From positions 3,410,001 through 3,474,000 of the forward strand of contig ML680098.1 in NCBI GenBank assembly GCA_007922225.1: a stretch of 64,000 nucleotides of DNA, written 5' to 3'. A program made the translations under genes and the position numbers. Positions within the stretch are counted from its first letter, which is position 1, and the number at the start of each line of letters is the position of its first letter. Below are positions 47,316 through 58,256 of the stretch, piece after piece. Origin of the DNA: Emydura subglobosa. Its lineage: Eukaryota > Chordata > Testudines > Chelidae. The notes below the pieces were generated by a model, which saw only the letters and a list, made by a program, of their open reading frames with translations, was not told the origin of the DNA and searched no databases.

Positions 47316-48740
47316 CGCTGATGGTACACTCACTTAATTGCATCTGGTTATTCGTTTTAAAGGAAGTTCATTGTTAACTTTCAGGGCAGCTTCCCTTAGT
47401 ACTTTTTGTTTTATTTGATAGTTACAACTCTCTCTTAATGTTCACATCCACTTTAACTGTTGTACCTCTGTTCAGATTGATGATAACCTGTCTTCCTGGC
47501 CATTGAATCTCCCTGGGACAAGGAAAGACCAAACCATGTAGCCCATAGAATCTTAAAAAGCAGTCCAAATCTGCCCTTGCTCTGTAACTGCAGGGAAATG
47601 ACCAGACTGATTAATTGTACATTTTTATTGCTAGTTCACTTGAACAAGCAATATTTAATCATCAAGGAGCATGAAATATAGGAACAGATTCTATGGTTGA
47701 ACACATTTATTTTTGTGAAAGTTGTTATTTTGTATGCATAAAGTCAGCTTTTGTCGACAAAACAGTGCTGGTGTACACACAGTCACTTCCCTGCTGACAA
47801 AACTGCCCTGTTTTTCTAACAAAATAAAACCACCTCTATGAAGGGCATAGGGCTTTTGTCGGCAAAGCTAAGGTGACATTATGTCAGTGTAGACACTGTG
47901 TCCCCTTCCAGCGGTGGAGGGGCTGTCATACTTGTCAATTTCACTGCTCTGATAAAGGCCTAACAGTTGACTCTGCAAACCGAAACAAAACAAAAGGTTC
48001 TTTTATGTCTCCTCAGGTGTTTGCCAGAAAACTGTATTTTATGTAATGAGTTTTAACATATCAGACTGACATGTTTCTTGTTGGGGTGCATCAATATGCT
48101 TTGCATAATTTAACATGCTACAGCTGATGCACTTCAATGTGGCATGTCACAGTGTGATGTGTCCTCTGGGAAATTCATAAACTTCCTTTAAAAAACTGAA
48201 AGGAAAACAAACCAACAGTAAAATGGGTGGAAGTAACTTCAATTTTCAGAAAGTGTCTATATTTCTTTATAGCAAATAGCTTTTGCATAAACCATATCTT
48301 CCTTTGGAATTCAGAATTGGGTGCCACCCGTGATAATGGGTACTTTCCTGCTACCTATGGCTTTTCCCATATAGAGCTCTTTCTGGAAATGTCCCACTGT
48401 TGCAAAATCCCCAGCACAGCTCCTGAAATGGTAACAGCAATGAGATCACCAGTGTATGCCATCGGTATTTTCACCACCTTGTTGTTTAGACTTACTCAGA
48501 ATGCTCATTCTTATTACCACTGCTGTAGCTGCACCAATAGTGGGCAAATATGAGTAATTTAAAAGTTAAAGCAAGGATGTAAACCAAGAAGTCCTAAAAT
48601 ACATCCTGTCACCACCCTCTCATTCAAGTAAAATGTTATTAAATGCAGGTTTTCACTGCTAATAAATTCAGGCAACAAGTAATTTCTGTTTACCTATCAA
48701 GGGAATACAACTACCATCACTAATTTTTGTTGTAGGAATT
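47316..48740. other. Intronic DNA, otherwise unassigned
   Basis: Apart from the TIR fragment at 47742-47900 nothing is recognised. The 108-codon plus frame at 48227-48553 has no identifiable domain or splice context. Confidence 0.45.
47742..47900. repeat. TIR-element fragment
   Basis: 'AGTCAGCTTTTGTCGACAAA', 'GGTGTACACACAGTCACTTC', 'GGGCTTTTGTCGGCAAAGCT' and 'ATGTCAGTGTAGACAC' fit the GTAGACA-ended family to which the element at 14092-14383 is related. The right end (GTGTAGACAC) is kept; the left end is diverged. Confidence 0.55.
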
Positions 48741-49589
48741 TAGAATATAAGAATGGCCATACTTGGTCTAACCAATAGTCCATCTAGCCCAGTATCCTGT
48801 CTTCTGACAATAATAGTTCAAAGAGAATTAAAAGAACAGGGCAATTATCAATTAATCCATCTCCTTTTGTCTAATCCTAGCTTCTGGCAGTCAGAGGCTT
48901 AGAGACACCAAAGCATGGGATTGCATCCCTGACCATCTTGGCTAATTGTCACTGATGGACCTATCCGCTGTGAACTTATCTAATTCTTTTTTTTAATCCA
49001 GTTATATTTTTGGCCTTTACAACATCCCCTGGCAATGAGTTCCACAAGTTGACTGTGCATTGTATGAAGAAGTATTTCATTATGCTTGTTTTTGCTGTCT
49101 ATTAATTTAATTGGGTGACCCTTGATTCTTGAAGTGGTAAATAGCACTTCCTTATTCACTTTTTCCACACTATTCATGATTTTATACACCTCTATCATAT
49201 CCCCCCCTTAGTCTTCTCTTTTGTAAATTCAGCAGTCCCAGTCTCTTTAATCGCTCCTGATATGGAAGCTGTTCCATACCCCTATTCATTTTGATGCCCT
49301 TCTCTATACCTTTTCCAGTTCTAATATATCTTTTTGGAGATGGGGCAACCAGAACTGCACGCAGTATTCAAGATGTGGGCATACATGGATTTATATAGTG
49401 GCATTATGATATTTTCTGCCTTATCTATCCGTTTCATAATGGTTCCTAACATTCTATTTGTTTTTGACTGCGCTGCACATAAAGCAGATGTTTTCAGAGA
49501 ACTGTCCATGATGACACCAAGATCTTTCTTGAGTGGTAACAGCTAATTTATACCCAACACTTTGTATATATAGTAGGCTTATATTTTCC
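48741..49589 (-). mobile_element. CR1 LINE 3' part, antisense
   Basis: About 0.85 kb on the minus strand, beginning at its 3' end with 'GAATGGCCATACTTGGTCTA' and 'CATCTAGCCCAGTATCCTGT'. The minus frame at 48980-49198 starts 'MIEVYKIMNSVEKVNKEVLF' (CR1 RT C-terminus) and 49321-49509 reads 'NRMLGTIMKRIDKAENIIMPLYKS' further upstream in ORF2. It is closely related to the copy at 17371-19855 but shorter. Confidence 0.88.
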
Positions 49590-49716
49590 ACTGCAAGCTC
49601 TAGCCTGAACCTGAGCATCTACACAGCAATTTTTAGCCCTGTGAGCCAGTCAGCTGACCCTTGCCAGCTGCACCCATGCAGCAGGGCTTTTATCCCCATG
49701 TAGACATACCCTTAGT
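49590..49716. repeat. TIR-element fragment next to CR1
   Basis: 'GAGCATCTACACAGCAATTT', 'TTAGCCCTGTGAGCCAGTCA', 'GCTGACCCTTGCCAGCTGC' and the end 'ATGTAGACATACCCTTAG' match an inverted-repeat element that I recall from turtles (ends GGGTATGTCTACA). Here it is adjacent to the 5' truncation point of the antisense CR1. Confidence 0.62.
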
Positions 49717-50099
49717 GTCAACAGTCTTGCCTGCTGCAATGCTTTCTTGTCACGTTTCTGACGCACAAAGGGAGAGCAACTCTTATAATTATGCTCAGAC
49801 ATTTGGGAGACCTGTTATTTTCTTCAAAGGAAGCAAATTCAATAAAAATAGTGTTTTTTTAAAAAATAATATTGATAAATTGTATCTCTTTTTAAAAGTT
49901 CAGTCTAAAATGTCATGGTATGATATTATGTCATGTTGAGAAAGAAAGAAACTTTTTTTCTTAATCTGATTTATTATCATGCTCCCCTGAGTTTTTAGAA
50001 AACTTGATTGAGTTTCTAGGAACTACCAAGAAAGAAGAGGAAAACAGGAGAGAAAGTGGGGACAAGGAGACATCATATGACTCTTCACACCTTTGACTT

Positions 50100-50497
50100 C
50101 GGGCATGTCTACATTACAAAATTAAGTCGAACTAATTTACGTCAGAATATAGCGACCACAGTAATTACATCGCTTGTGAGTGTCTGCACTTTGCTCATTG
50201 TCTCAGCAGTGCACGTCCTCATCAGGAGTGCTTGCACCAATTGAACTGTCAGTGTGGGGCATTGTGGGATGGCTTCTGAAAGCCAGCAACAGTCAGTGTA
50301 AGTAATACAGTGTCTACACTGCATCTGTGTTGATCTAACTACACTGACATTGATGCTACACCTTTTGTGGTGTAAATTGGGGTAGCAGGTGAATTATGTC
50401 AGCGGAGTGAAATTATAGTAGACACATAATTAGGTTGATGTAAGCTGCTTTGTGTTGATTTTATTCTGTAGTTTTAGACCAGGGCCTAGACTTACTT
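50100..50497. mobile_element. TIR element ('GGGCATGTCTACATTAC' / 'GACCAGGGCCTAG' ends)
   Basis: About 0.4 kb with 'GGGCATGTCTACATTACAAA' on the left; the right part reads 'GTAGACACATAATTAGGTTG', 'ATGTAAGCTGCTTTGTGTTG' and 'TTAGACCAGGGCCTAG'. The centre has 'GTGGGGCATTGTGGGATGGC' and 'ACAGTGTCTACACTGCATCT'. The two ends pair only weakly, so this may be a composite of two related elements. No transposase. Confidence 0.55.
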
Positions 50498-50821
50498 TAA
50501 TATCTTTAGCCACCACTTAAATGCATCAGTCTCTGGAGTAGTTCAGAATACCCGTTTAACAGCAGCACCACCAATGGAAAAACAGTGAAGAGCTCCTGGG
50601 AAAATATATATAAGCATATTTGTAATCAAATTAGGATTTGGCCAGGGCAAGAAATACCATGGAATGCCATGGAATCTGTTATGACTTCAGGTTTATGCCT
50701 TATCCCATAGCGCCAGTTTCTGATATTTCTATTCATGGAAAATAATGCTTTACAAGATGTTCCATTGACATCAAAGGGTGTCAGAATCTGGCCCAAAGAG
50801 AGCACATTTCATAGTGACTCT

Positions 50822-51435
50822 CCCTTAGAGGCATAGAAATTGCTATGCTGGAACAGATTAGTGATCTGTCTTTTCCAGTATGCTGTTTCTGACAGTGACC
50901 AATACCAGCTGTTTCACAGGAATGTTCAATAAACCCATCAGAAGCTTGTTATTGAGCAGCCTGCCCACAAGAAATTTTCTTCTACCTCCCATTAGTTAGA
51001 GATTGACCTATGCCTTGAAACATAGGTGTTTATATCACTTCTGAAACTTTGTTCTTTTTAAAATCTTTATTATTGTAACCCTTGATATTTTTATTATCCA
51101 TATAAATGTCCATTCCTTTTTTGATTCCTGCTAAGCTCTTGGTCTCTGATATTTTGTGGTGGTGAGCTCTACAGGCTAATTGTATATTGTATGAAAAATA
51201 ATTTCCTTTTATAATTTGTAAATGTTCAGTTTCATTGAAAGTCCCATGATTCTTGTATTATGAGAGGGTGAATAAGAAGTTCCTCATCTACCTTCTCTAT
51301 ATCACTGATTATTTTGTCTATCTTTTAATGTCCCCACTTATTCATCTACTCTCTAATATAATCAGTCCCAGTCTTTTCAGTCTCTGTTCATATACGCATT
51401 TCCCTATGTGTCTCTAATCTTGCTAGGGCATTGCT
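50822..51435 (-). mobile_element. CR1-like LINE 3' region, antisense, older subfamily
   Basis: The plus strand shows the antisense order 'TGCTATGCTGGAACAGATTA', 'GACAGTGACCAATACCAGCT', 'CTACCTCCCATTAGTTAGAG', 'TTATTATCCATATAAATGTC', 'AGCTCTACAGGCTAATTGTA', 'TATGAGAGGGTGAATAAGAA' and 'CCCAGTCTTTTCAGTCTCTG'. This parallels the CR1 at 48741 but with an older, more diverged sequence. Confidence 0.78.
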
Positions 51436-53129
51436 TCAGAACTGACTTAGGGTAACCAGTGCTATCTACTGGATTATCGGTATCATTTCCTGCAGGATCC
51501 TGGTTTTCCATGGAGGTCTCTTACCCTTATGGTCGCTAAACTTCCTCCTGAGATGAGTCATGATCATACCCTGAAGTGTAACAGCTTCATATAAACTGTG
51601 TTTTCTAAATATCCACACTTCTCCCTCTTTCTGTTGCTTCACTACATCCTTTATTAAAATCTTGATGGATGCCGAGCCCTTAGTAGCGTCTTAACTATGC
51701 ATCTGGATGCCCAGACTGTCATCTCAAGAAACACAGCCTAGCCACAGCTCCTCTCAAACAGCTTAATGTTAGAGGAAAATAGATTTGTCTATAGTTGGTT
51801 CACAGGTGAATTTAACACAAATTTTCTATTGTTTCTGTGATTGTCTGCCTCAAAAAAGCTTTGAGCTGTTTTATTGAACTTTGGTTTTTTTTATTTTAAA
51901 AAGGATTTGGAGTTTGTGTGGCAGCTATTTTTTTTCTCCTGTTAAAGTGGTGGTTATTTTTGACTCAGAACTAAGTGCTTAGTCAATGTAGCTGCTGCTG
52001 AATAATTCCACTTCCCCAATGCTTAAACAAACAGCAAGTTATTACAAAGAACAGATTCCTTTCAGATAAAGATAGCGGCTATAATAAATGTGTAGAAGTA
52101 GCAATATTATGCCAAATGCATGGGAATAATAAACAGAGTCAGCAAGCTTTTGTTTCAGGTCTACTTAACAAACAAGGCAAAGCTTCAGTTGCACATCTGC
52201 CCTTTCTCACCCTGGCTTCTGCTGGCTGTGAATTCAAGAAAACCCAATCTAGGTATAAGTAGATATGAGGCTGAACAAAGACCTTGCAAGAACTCAAAAT
52301 CTAAACTAGATCCTAACTCCACAACTGACTCACCCGTTTATAACTAGTTCACTAAAATCCTGGATTCAAACATCCATGAACATGGGGATGTTTGAAAGGT
52401 GGATCCAGATCCAAATTTTGTAACTTGGGCCCATAGTTATTGAACAGATTAATCTGACGTAGAGGATTTTTTGGTAGGGTCAGCTATAACGTGAATTGAA
52501 TTGAGCATATGCTTCGGGACGGATGCCAGGCAATCTTGGCAAGTCACAGCCCGCAGGAGCAGAGGAGCTCAAGCCTGATTCCTCCCTCCCCACAATCCTT
52601 TCTGGGATCTTGGGACAGTGTGAATTGTAAAGCCAGCTTTGTCTCTTGGTACAATGGGAGTGGGGGAAAAAGCCCTCATCTAAATGTTTTGTTTTGTTTA
52701 TTTTAGGATTATAACAGAAAAAAGGCTTAAAGACTTGGGTTTATTAACCATGTTGTTATGGTGTAGTTTAAGGTTTCAGAGGTTTTTGGTTTAATAGAAG
52801 ATATATGAATTTCATTGGAGGATGGGTGTCTAAATGCCTTATACAGCTTTGTAGATCTCAACCAGGTCTACAGAACAGAGTTCAGGTACTGTAATGGATC
52901 TTTTGAAAGATTATGCATAAATGAAATACAGCCCACTGTGTTGTAATATCATTTCTTCCAAAGTATGCTGTTGGTTAGTAGCCACTGAGAGATATTATGC
53001 CACAGGTCATGACATTTCTTAGAGGAGATGTAGAACACAAGTCCTGATCTACTTGTAGTCCTTAGAAATACTATAAATACTTTCAAGATTTAGAGGAATT
53101 AGTCATGGAGATCTGGACAGATTTCAGTT
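51436..53129. other. Intronic DNA, nothing recognised
   Basis: No repeat family or gene assigned. A GC-richer stretch at 52500-52680 is unassigned. Confidence 0.45.
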
Positions 53130-53345
53130 TGAGTAATTACATATTCCAAGGCCAGAAGGGACCTTTGTGATCACCCAATCTGATCTCCTATATAACACAG
53201 ACCATAGAACTTCTGTCAAAATAATTCGTAGAGTAGATCTTTTAGAAAAACATCCAATCTTAATTTTAAAATTGTCAGTGATGGAGACTCCACCATGATA
53301 TTGTCAGCCCCAAATTCCACCACCTGTATCAGTTGCAGAATTCTT
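53130..53345 (-). mobile_element. CR1-like LINE 3' fragment, antisense
   Basis: 'CCAAGGCCAGAAGGGACCTT', 'TGTGATCACCCAATCTGATC', 'CATAGAACTTCTGTCAAAAT', 'TTTAGAAAAACATCCAATCT' and 'AAATTGTCAGTGATGGAGAC' form the antisense of a CR1 3' end. It stops just before the palindrome at 53359. Confidence 0.78.
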
Positions 53346-53358
53346 CAGTTCACTTCTT

Positions 53359-53458
53359 TAAAATAATTGGGTAATATTGATATAAAATGGCCTTTGTTTT
53401 TTCACCCAAGACATGGATGCCAGAGGCCATTTTATATCAACATTACCCATTCATTTTA
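53359..53458. repeat. Near-perfect 38 bp inverted repeat (hairpin)
   Basis: The left arm 53359-53396 and right arm 53421-53458 pair at 34 of 38 positions around a 24-base loop. The core TTGATATAAAATGGCCT (left) meets its exact complement in the right arm. The ends are TA-rich, so a tiny mariner-type palindromic element with TA target sites is possible. A transcript would form a long stem. Confidence 0.85.
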
Positions 53459-53640
53459 TTGTGTAGACTATGCAATCTTGCTCTTTTAGCAAAAACTTAT
53501 TTTGATAAAAGGAAGGGAAAAAAACCCTGTCCACTGGAATCCAAATAAAAAATAACCCCCAAACCTTCCAGAGTTGGATTTAATTTAAAAAGTTATTTAA
53601 GGAATCTTCCCAGAAACAAAACAAAAACCAGGTGTCATGG

Positions 53641-53895
53641 CTGGATCATGGACAGCTAGACCTAATGGTCAGAGCCAGAGTCCACAGTCACGAGACTAGA
53701 GTCATGAGTCAGCTGGATCAGGATACTGGGAGATCAAAACCAGGAGACAAACATGAGATCAAAACCACGAGTCTGGAACCAGAGTCAGGCTGGATCAGGA
53801 TACCAGGGGATCAGAGGCTGGAGATAACCTGGAGGTCAGGAACCATAAGTCAGATGCCAGGACTCAAGCTGGGTTGAGATGCCAGGATGTCAAAC
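53641..53895. repeat. Degenerate tandem repeat, ~72-79 bp unit, about 3.3 copies
   Basis: The phrase CTGGATCA(G/T)GATAC, or its diverged form CTGGGTTGAGATGCC, starts at 53641, 53713, 53790 and 53869, giving spacings of 72, 77 and 79 bp. Between them 'AACCAGAGTCAGGCTGGATC'-like text repeats. The array appears to be part of a larger interspersed repeat reaching about 54125. Confidence 0.72.
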
Positions 53896-56006
53896 TAGGG
53901 GAACAGGATCCCAATTATTCAGACAGCTTCTTGTTCTTGCTGCTGGCTTAAGTAGGGCCAGTGGGCCAATTGGCCTCTTTGGGACACCACCAATAGGACC
54001 CCAGCAGTACAGCTTCATGGATCCTAGGTAAGCAGGCTGCCAGGTGGATGATAGGAGCGAGCCACAGCTATGCAAGTCTTTGAAGCTTGCAGGCCTGGAT
54101 TTGAGACTGGTGGGTTGTAACACAGGCCTTTAGCATCTTGAGGTGAACAAAGGTTTTGGAGTTTGTAGAATAATGTGGAAATCTGTATCTGGAGAAAAAG
54201 TTGAAGAGTTACAGTGAATTGTTTGTTTGTTTGTTTTTGGGGGGGGGGGAAAGGGGGTGCAAAAAATTAATTAACTGTGGATTAGAGTAATAAATTGAAG
54301 GGGAGCCTTCCGGAACAAATTCCTCAGTTTATGGAGCAAATACTGCATGGTCATTAGCTGTCAAACTTCCCCACATTACCACCCGCACCGGCCTGACTCC
54401 TGTACTGGAAGGACCATTCAGTACTTGATCTCTCAACTGAAACAGCCAACACAAGTGGCAGTTGTGGTATTTATTTGTGTGTGTACATCTAGCCACTTGG
54501 AACTGGATTGACCAAGACTACTAATTCACTTCACATATGCTACTGTTTAGATAAAGTGTTAAGTTTCGATCACTACTAACTTAAGTTGCATTTTAATTGG
54601 CAATCTAGTTGTCAAAGGCTGCATGTCCCATTACCAGTGCCCTGAACCATCCAGTCTTGAGTCATCAACTTCTCGGTTTTTTTATTAATGACATTGTTTC
54701 TTAAACAGGGCCTGACAGAAGCATTAAAGGACACTTTGTTTAGATTCTATAGCCCAGCAAGCAAGTTACAATTACAAGAGACGTGATTTGCCATCTGTTT
54801 CCAATTCTCAGTGCAGCAGACAGGACCTGTCTTGTTCCTCCCAGAAAGGTCACCTGGATATGAAAGAAAGTGGTCCATTATTATTGAGTCAGTTTATGAT
54901 TCCTATTTCAAGTCATCCCATAGATAGCATTGTTCAGAGTGCCAATAAATAGTTAGACAGCCAAGGCATGGACATCATTAATCTTGCTCACAACAAAAGA
55001 GCATTGCTATGTTTATAAAACCTTTATACAAAAGAGACAGTGCAAAAATTGCAGTCAGAGGGGCAGTAAGTCATATTTTTGTATTGCCGTGGTGGTGTAC
55101 TGTGTGGATGTAGCAAACCTTTGTTTTACCATATAGTAGAGCAGGGCCCAAGCATAATTTTTTCGGGCCCCCTCCCCCACACATACCACAATCCCTTATC
55201 CCATACATACGATCTCATGAGCCATGAAAAACGTTTGAATTCTGAAATTACTGTTACATATTCTATATTTCTGAAAAATGTCTTGATTTCTTTATTCTAA
55301 TGGACGAATGTGACTGTAAACATTTTATAATTAGGCCAATTAACTTTAAAGCTTTATTTTTCTGGCCTTTTTTCATAGCAAAATCATGAGTCACATGATG
55401 CATGTTCTGGCAACTTTTCTTTGTCATCAATTGCCAGTACTAGAGACACAGTCACTATATTGAAATCATTTTCATCTTGATTTTATTTCATCTGCTTCCT
55501 TAGTTAGTATATTGTCTGACAGCAGAAAGGCCTTGTCTGATTTGAAAAACTGGAGGATAGATTGGTGTCCTTTAGCTTATTTTAGTTCCCTTTATTTTAC
55601 CTCCTTACGTTTCTGGGTGCTGATTTGTATTTATAGCCACCACCAGACATGGCAGTTTGGGGTGTGTGTGTGACTGTGAGTGAATTAGACACTTACTCAC
55701 TATATTTTGGGCCTTCAAATCCTATCAGAAGAAGAAGCAGCACTACGTCCCACTGCCTTATGATGCTTTGTTTTGCCCCTCCCACCAGCTGTCCCTCCCT
55801 CCTGCCTATTCACAAGGAACTCGGGGACTGGTAGTTCTTGATCTTGATATGATAGACCATGTCACAGAGAGGAGCACAAATCTCTCTGTCCCTCAGTCTC
55901 AAACTACAAGTCCTAGTTTAACTGCAGAAGCACATACTTTCTATTCTAGAGAAGGGCCTGGGCTGGGCCAGGAGGCCCAGTAACTCACTGCTCAAAATAA
56001 AACAGA
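53896..56006. other. Intronic DNA, mostly unassigned
   Basis: 53896-54125 probably belongs to the repeat containing the tandem array. 54600-54870 is unique-looking and a candidate conserved non-coding element. The frames near 55649-55983 (+) show no domain. Confidence 0.42.
54222..54250. repeat. (GTTT)n followed by a G run
   Basis: GTTTGTTTGTTTGTTTTT runs directly into about 11 G residues, then A. Low-complexity; the G run may be a sequencing-length uncertainty. Confidence 0.85.
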
Positions 56007-56123
56007 GAGAGTTCTGAGACTCCTTAAAGACTAACACATTTATTTGGGCATAAGCTTTCATGTGCAGAAACCCAGGATTTGTTTTGCTGAAAACAGACTA
56101 ACACGGCTACCCCTCTGGAACTG
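56007..56123. repeat. Retroposon end, second copy with inverted halves
   Basis: The left half CCTTAAAGACTAACACATTT / GGGCATAAGCTTTCATG is the reverse complement of the block at 44413-44459. The right half CAGACTAACACGGCTACCCC continues as the family's usual forward end. The halves therefore face each other, with AGACTAACAC present in both in the same direction. Confidence 0.68.
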
Positions 56124-58229
56124 TTCAGAATGTTGCTTGAGACTACTCTAACACTGCTTCTGATTGGCTCCAGCAAATCTCAGATGATCTGGACAATAAA
56201 TACATAGATAAAGGGAAATAAGTTTCTATAAATATCCTCAGGCATGATCTACAATTTAGCCTCAATTTTTTCCTCATTGTAATGGGGGTTGCAGCCTGGG
56301 CTGGGCTCCCCAGGGCCTCTGGACCCTAGTAAAGTGTACCCTTCCTCTCCCCCCATCTCCATCTGGGAGCCCTGCAGTATAGTCCCGATTATTTGAGTAA
56401 TCTGGGCAATGTATAATATTGTGGGATAATTTGGGAGTCAATAGAATGGGGAGGCACCCTGGCCATTTGTTCAAAAGTGGGGTTAGGTATGGCAATCAAG
56501 TTTCTGTGTTAGCCTGAATAACATGTCCTACACTATCACTAAGGTCTTGATTCTGCACCCACAGTGCTGTCAATGGCTTCAGTAGATCTTAAGGGTGCAA
56601 GAAATTGGGGCAAGGAATCACTGTTTTATTCCCACAGGGCAGGGCCAGCTACAAATAATATTTTCTTTGCTCAGCCAATAAAGAAAATACAAAATGTTTG
56701 TCTGAGTTAATAGCTATGATTTGGATTGATTTGTAATTATCTAAATCAAAATTATTTAACAAGTAAAGTGGAAAGTTTAGTTTCACATTTACTGAGTGTA
56801 TTGTTAATTGTTAAAAACAAAATACTTTTGCATTGATTTAGCATGTCTCAGATTAAAAAAGATTTGTCAAAATAGCATGAACATTCACATACCCTTTTCA
56901 GTATGCATTTCTGCTGCATGGTGCTTCCCTTAACATTTAGCCCCTGGACATCTATCTGCTCAAACATTATTGATTTTTTGTCAATGTAGCGTGTGATCTT
57001 CCTAGGCTGGGAAAATTGCCAGGCAGGGTAGAGGAACTAATATTTGAGCTATCTCTAATTTTTAAAAATCTGTATTTTGTGTATTTAACTATAAAGAATA
57101 CATGACAGTATAAAGTGAGGGGTGGAATAAAGGTTTTATTGATGTATGTTAGGGATAGTTGCATTAGCAGCAAAGCCATGAATGACTTACACAATCCATC
57201 CTAAACTAGAGCCAATAAAACATTTGTATCACATCACCCATATGAATTCCATATACCATATAATTTACTTGAAAAAAGTTTTAAAAATCTTTCAGAAAAC
57301 TTTTTTTTATTGATCCTGTTTGTATCCATTTGCCTATAATGCTAGGACCCTTGGTACAATCAGACCAAATGTGTATGGCTCAGAGAATGATAACAAATGT
57401 ATCTTTTGAAAAATCTGAAATAAATCTAAATGATCTGATATTTCACATCCTACTAGGGCTGAAATTAAAGACCTTAAGGTTTTAAAAAGGGGTTCTGAGA
57501 TTATTTTCAGTGGTCAAATGCACCCATTTCTAGCCTTCATATTTTGCTAGATATTGGATCTTAACCTTGGGCTATGGACAGGTTTGAGTTTTGTCTGCCT
57601 TGTACCTCAGCCCACTTTAATATTAGATGAAATGCCAAAACTATGTGAAAAGAAGAAACTTATCTTTTGAGATGATGGAAACAGAAATCAATTATTTGAA
57701 GATGCCTAAAGATTTGGAATGTTAGAAACAGTTCTGGTAGAGATGGGAGTGTAGTGGGCAGTGGACTGGTAAGACAAGCAAAAGTGCATGGTAAATGCAA
57801 ATGATCACATAGCTGTACAATTTATCACATGGATTTCATTATCACACATGAAATATAAATACATATGCAATCTAATCTGTCATCTCTATTGGTTACCTAT
57901 AAAGAATGAGACATTTTTATTGTAAAGCAGGAGGAAAACTCTGATAAAGCTACAGTATGACTTGAATAGGGAAGCCTGTCATTTACATTTAATGAATCTG
58001 TTTCAGCAAAGGTTAGGATACAGGAGCCATTTGCAAACTATGTTTCCTTGAGATGGAAGTCAGTCTTTCTCCCTCCCCGTCCCTACTCCCCATGAAATAT
58101 ATTGTTTGAAAATGCAGTCCAGGTTAGTTTTTAAAACAAATGGCAGCCAAAAATAAATTGATGTTTTACATATTATTATTTTCTCTTTCAAGTGTGAAAG
58201 AATAAATGTTTCAGTCACACAGTGTTAAG
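56124..58229. other. Intronic DNA upstream of the S1 exon, nothing recognised
   Basis: Ordinary AT-rich sequence. 56274-56480 is somewhat GC-richer and may be a decayed repeat. The last kilobase before the exon has no recognised transposon. Confidence 0.45.
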
Positions 58230-58256
58230 TGATTGTATTTTTCTTTTCTTTTGCAG
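58230..58256 (+). promoter_or_regulatory. KCNMA1: Splice acceptor (3' splice site) of the KCNMA1 S1 exon
   Basis: A run made almost only of T and C (TTTTTCTTTTCTTTTGCAG) ends directly at the exon. It is a strong polypyrimidine tract followed by CAG, with no other AG in the tract. An adenine-containing stretch just upstream (around 58222-58234) could hold the branch point, but I cannot fix it. Confidence 0.88.

Larger units (their letters stand above)
1..58256 (+). other. KCNMA1: KCNMA1 large 5' intron (3' part), upstream of the S1 exon
   Basis: All sequence before the S1 exon is interpreted as intron. I saw no other exon with a plausible protein and splice sites, including none for the S0 helix or the S0-S1 linker. 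Mammalian KCNMA1 is known to have very large 5' introns, so more than 58 kb without an exon is expected. Most of the length is unique AT-rich DNA and decayed transposons, listed separately. Confidence 0.85.

Noticed and set aside
47062..47343. 93-codon minus frame as a gene
   Set aside because: It coincides with a MIR-type SINE on the same strand.
53641..53895. CRISPR or satellite array
   Set aside because: Only three to four degenerate, directly adjoining units with no spacers; a small tandem repeat within an interspersed element.
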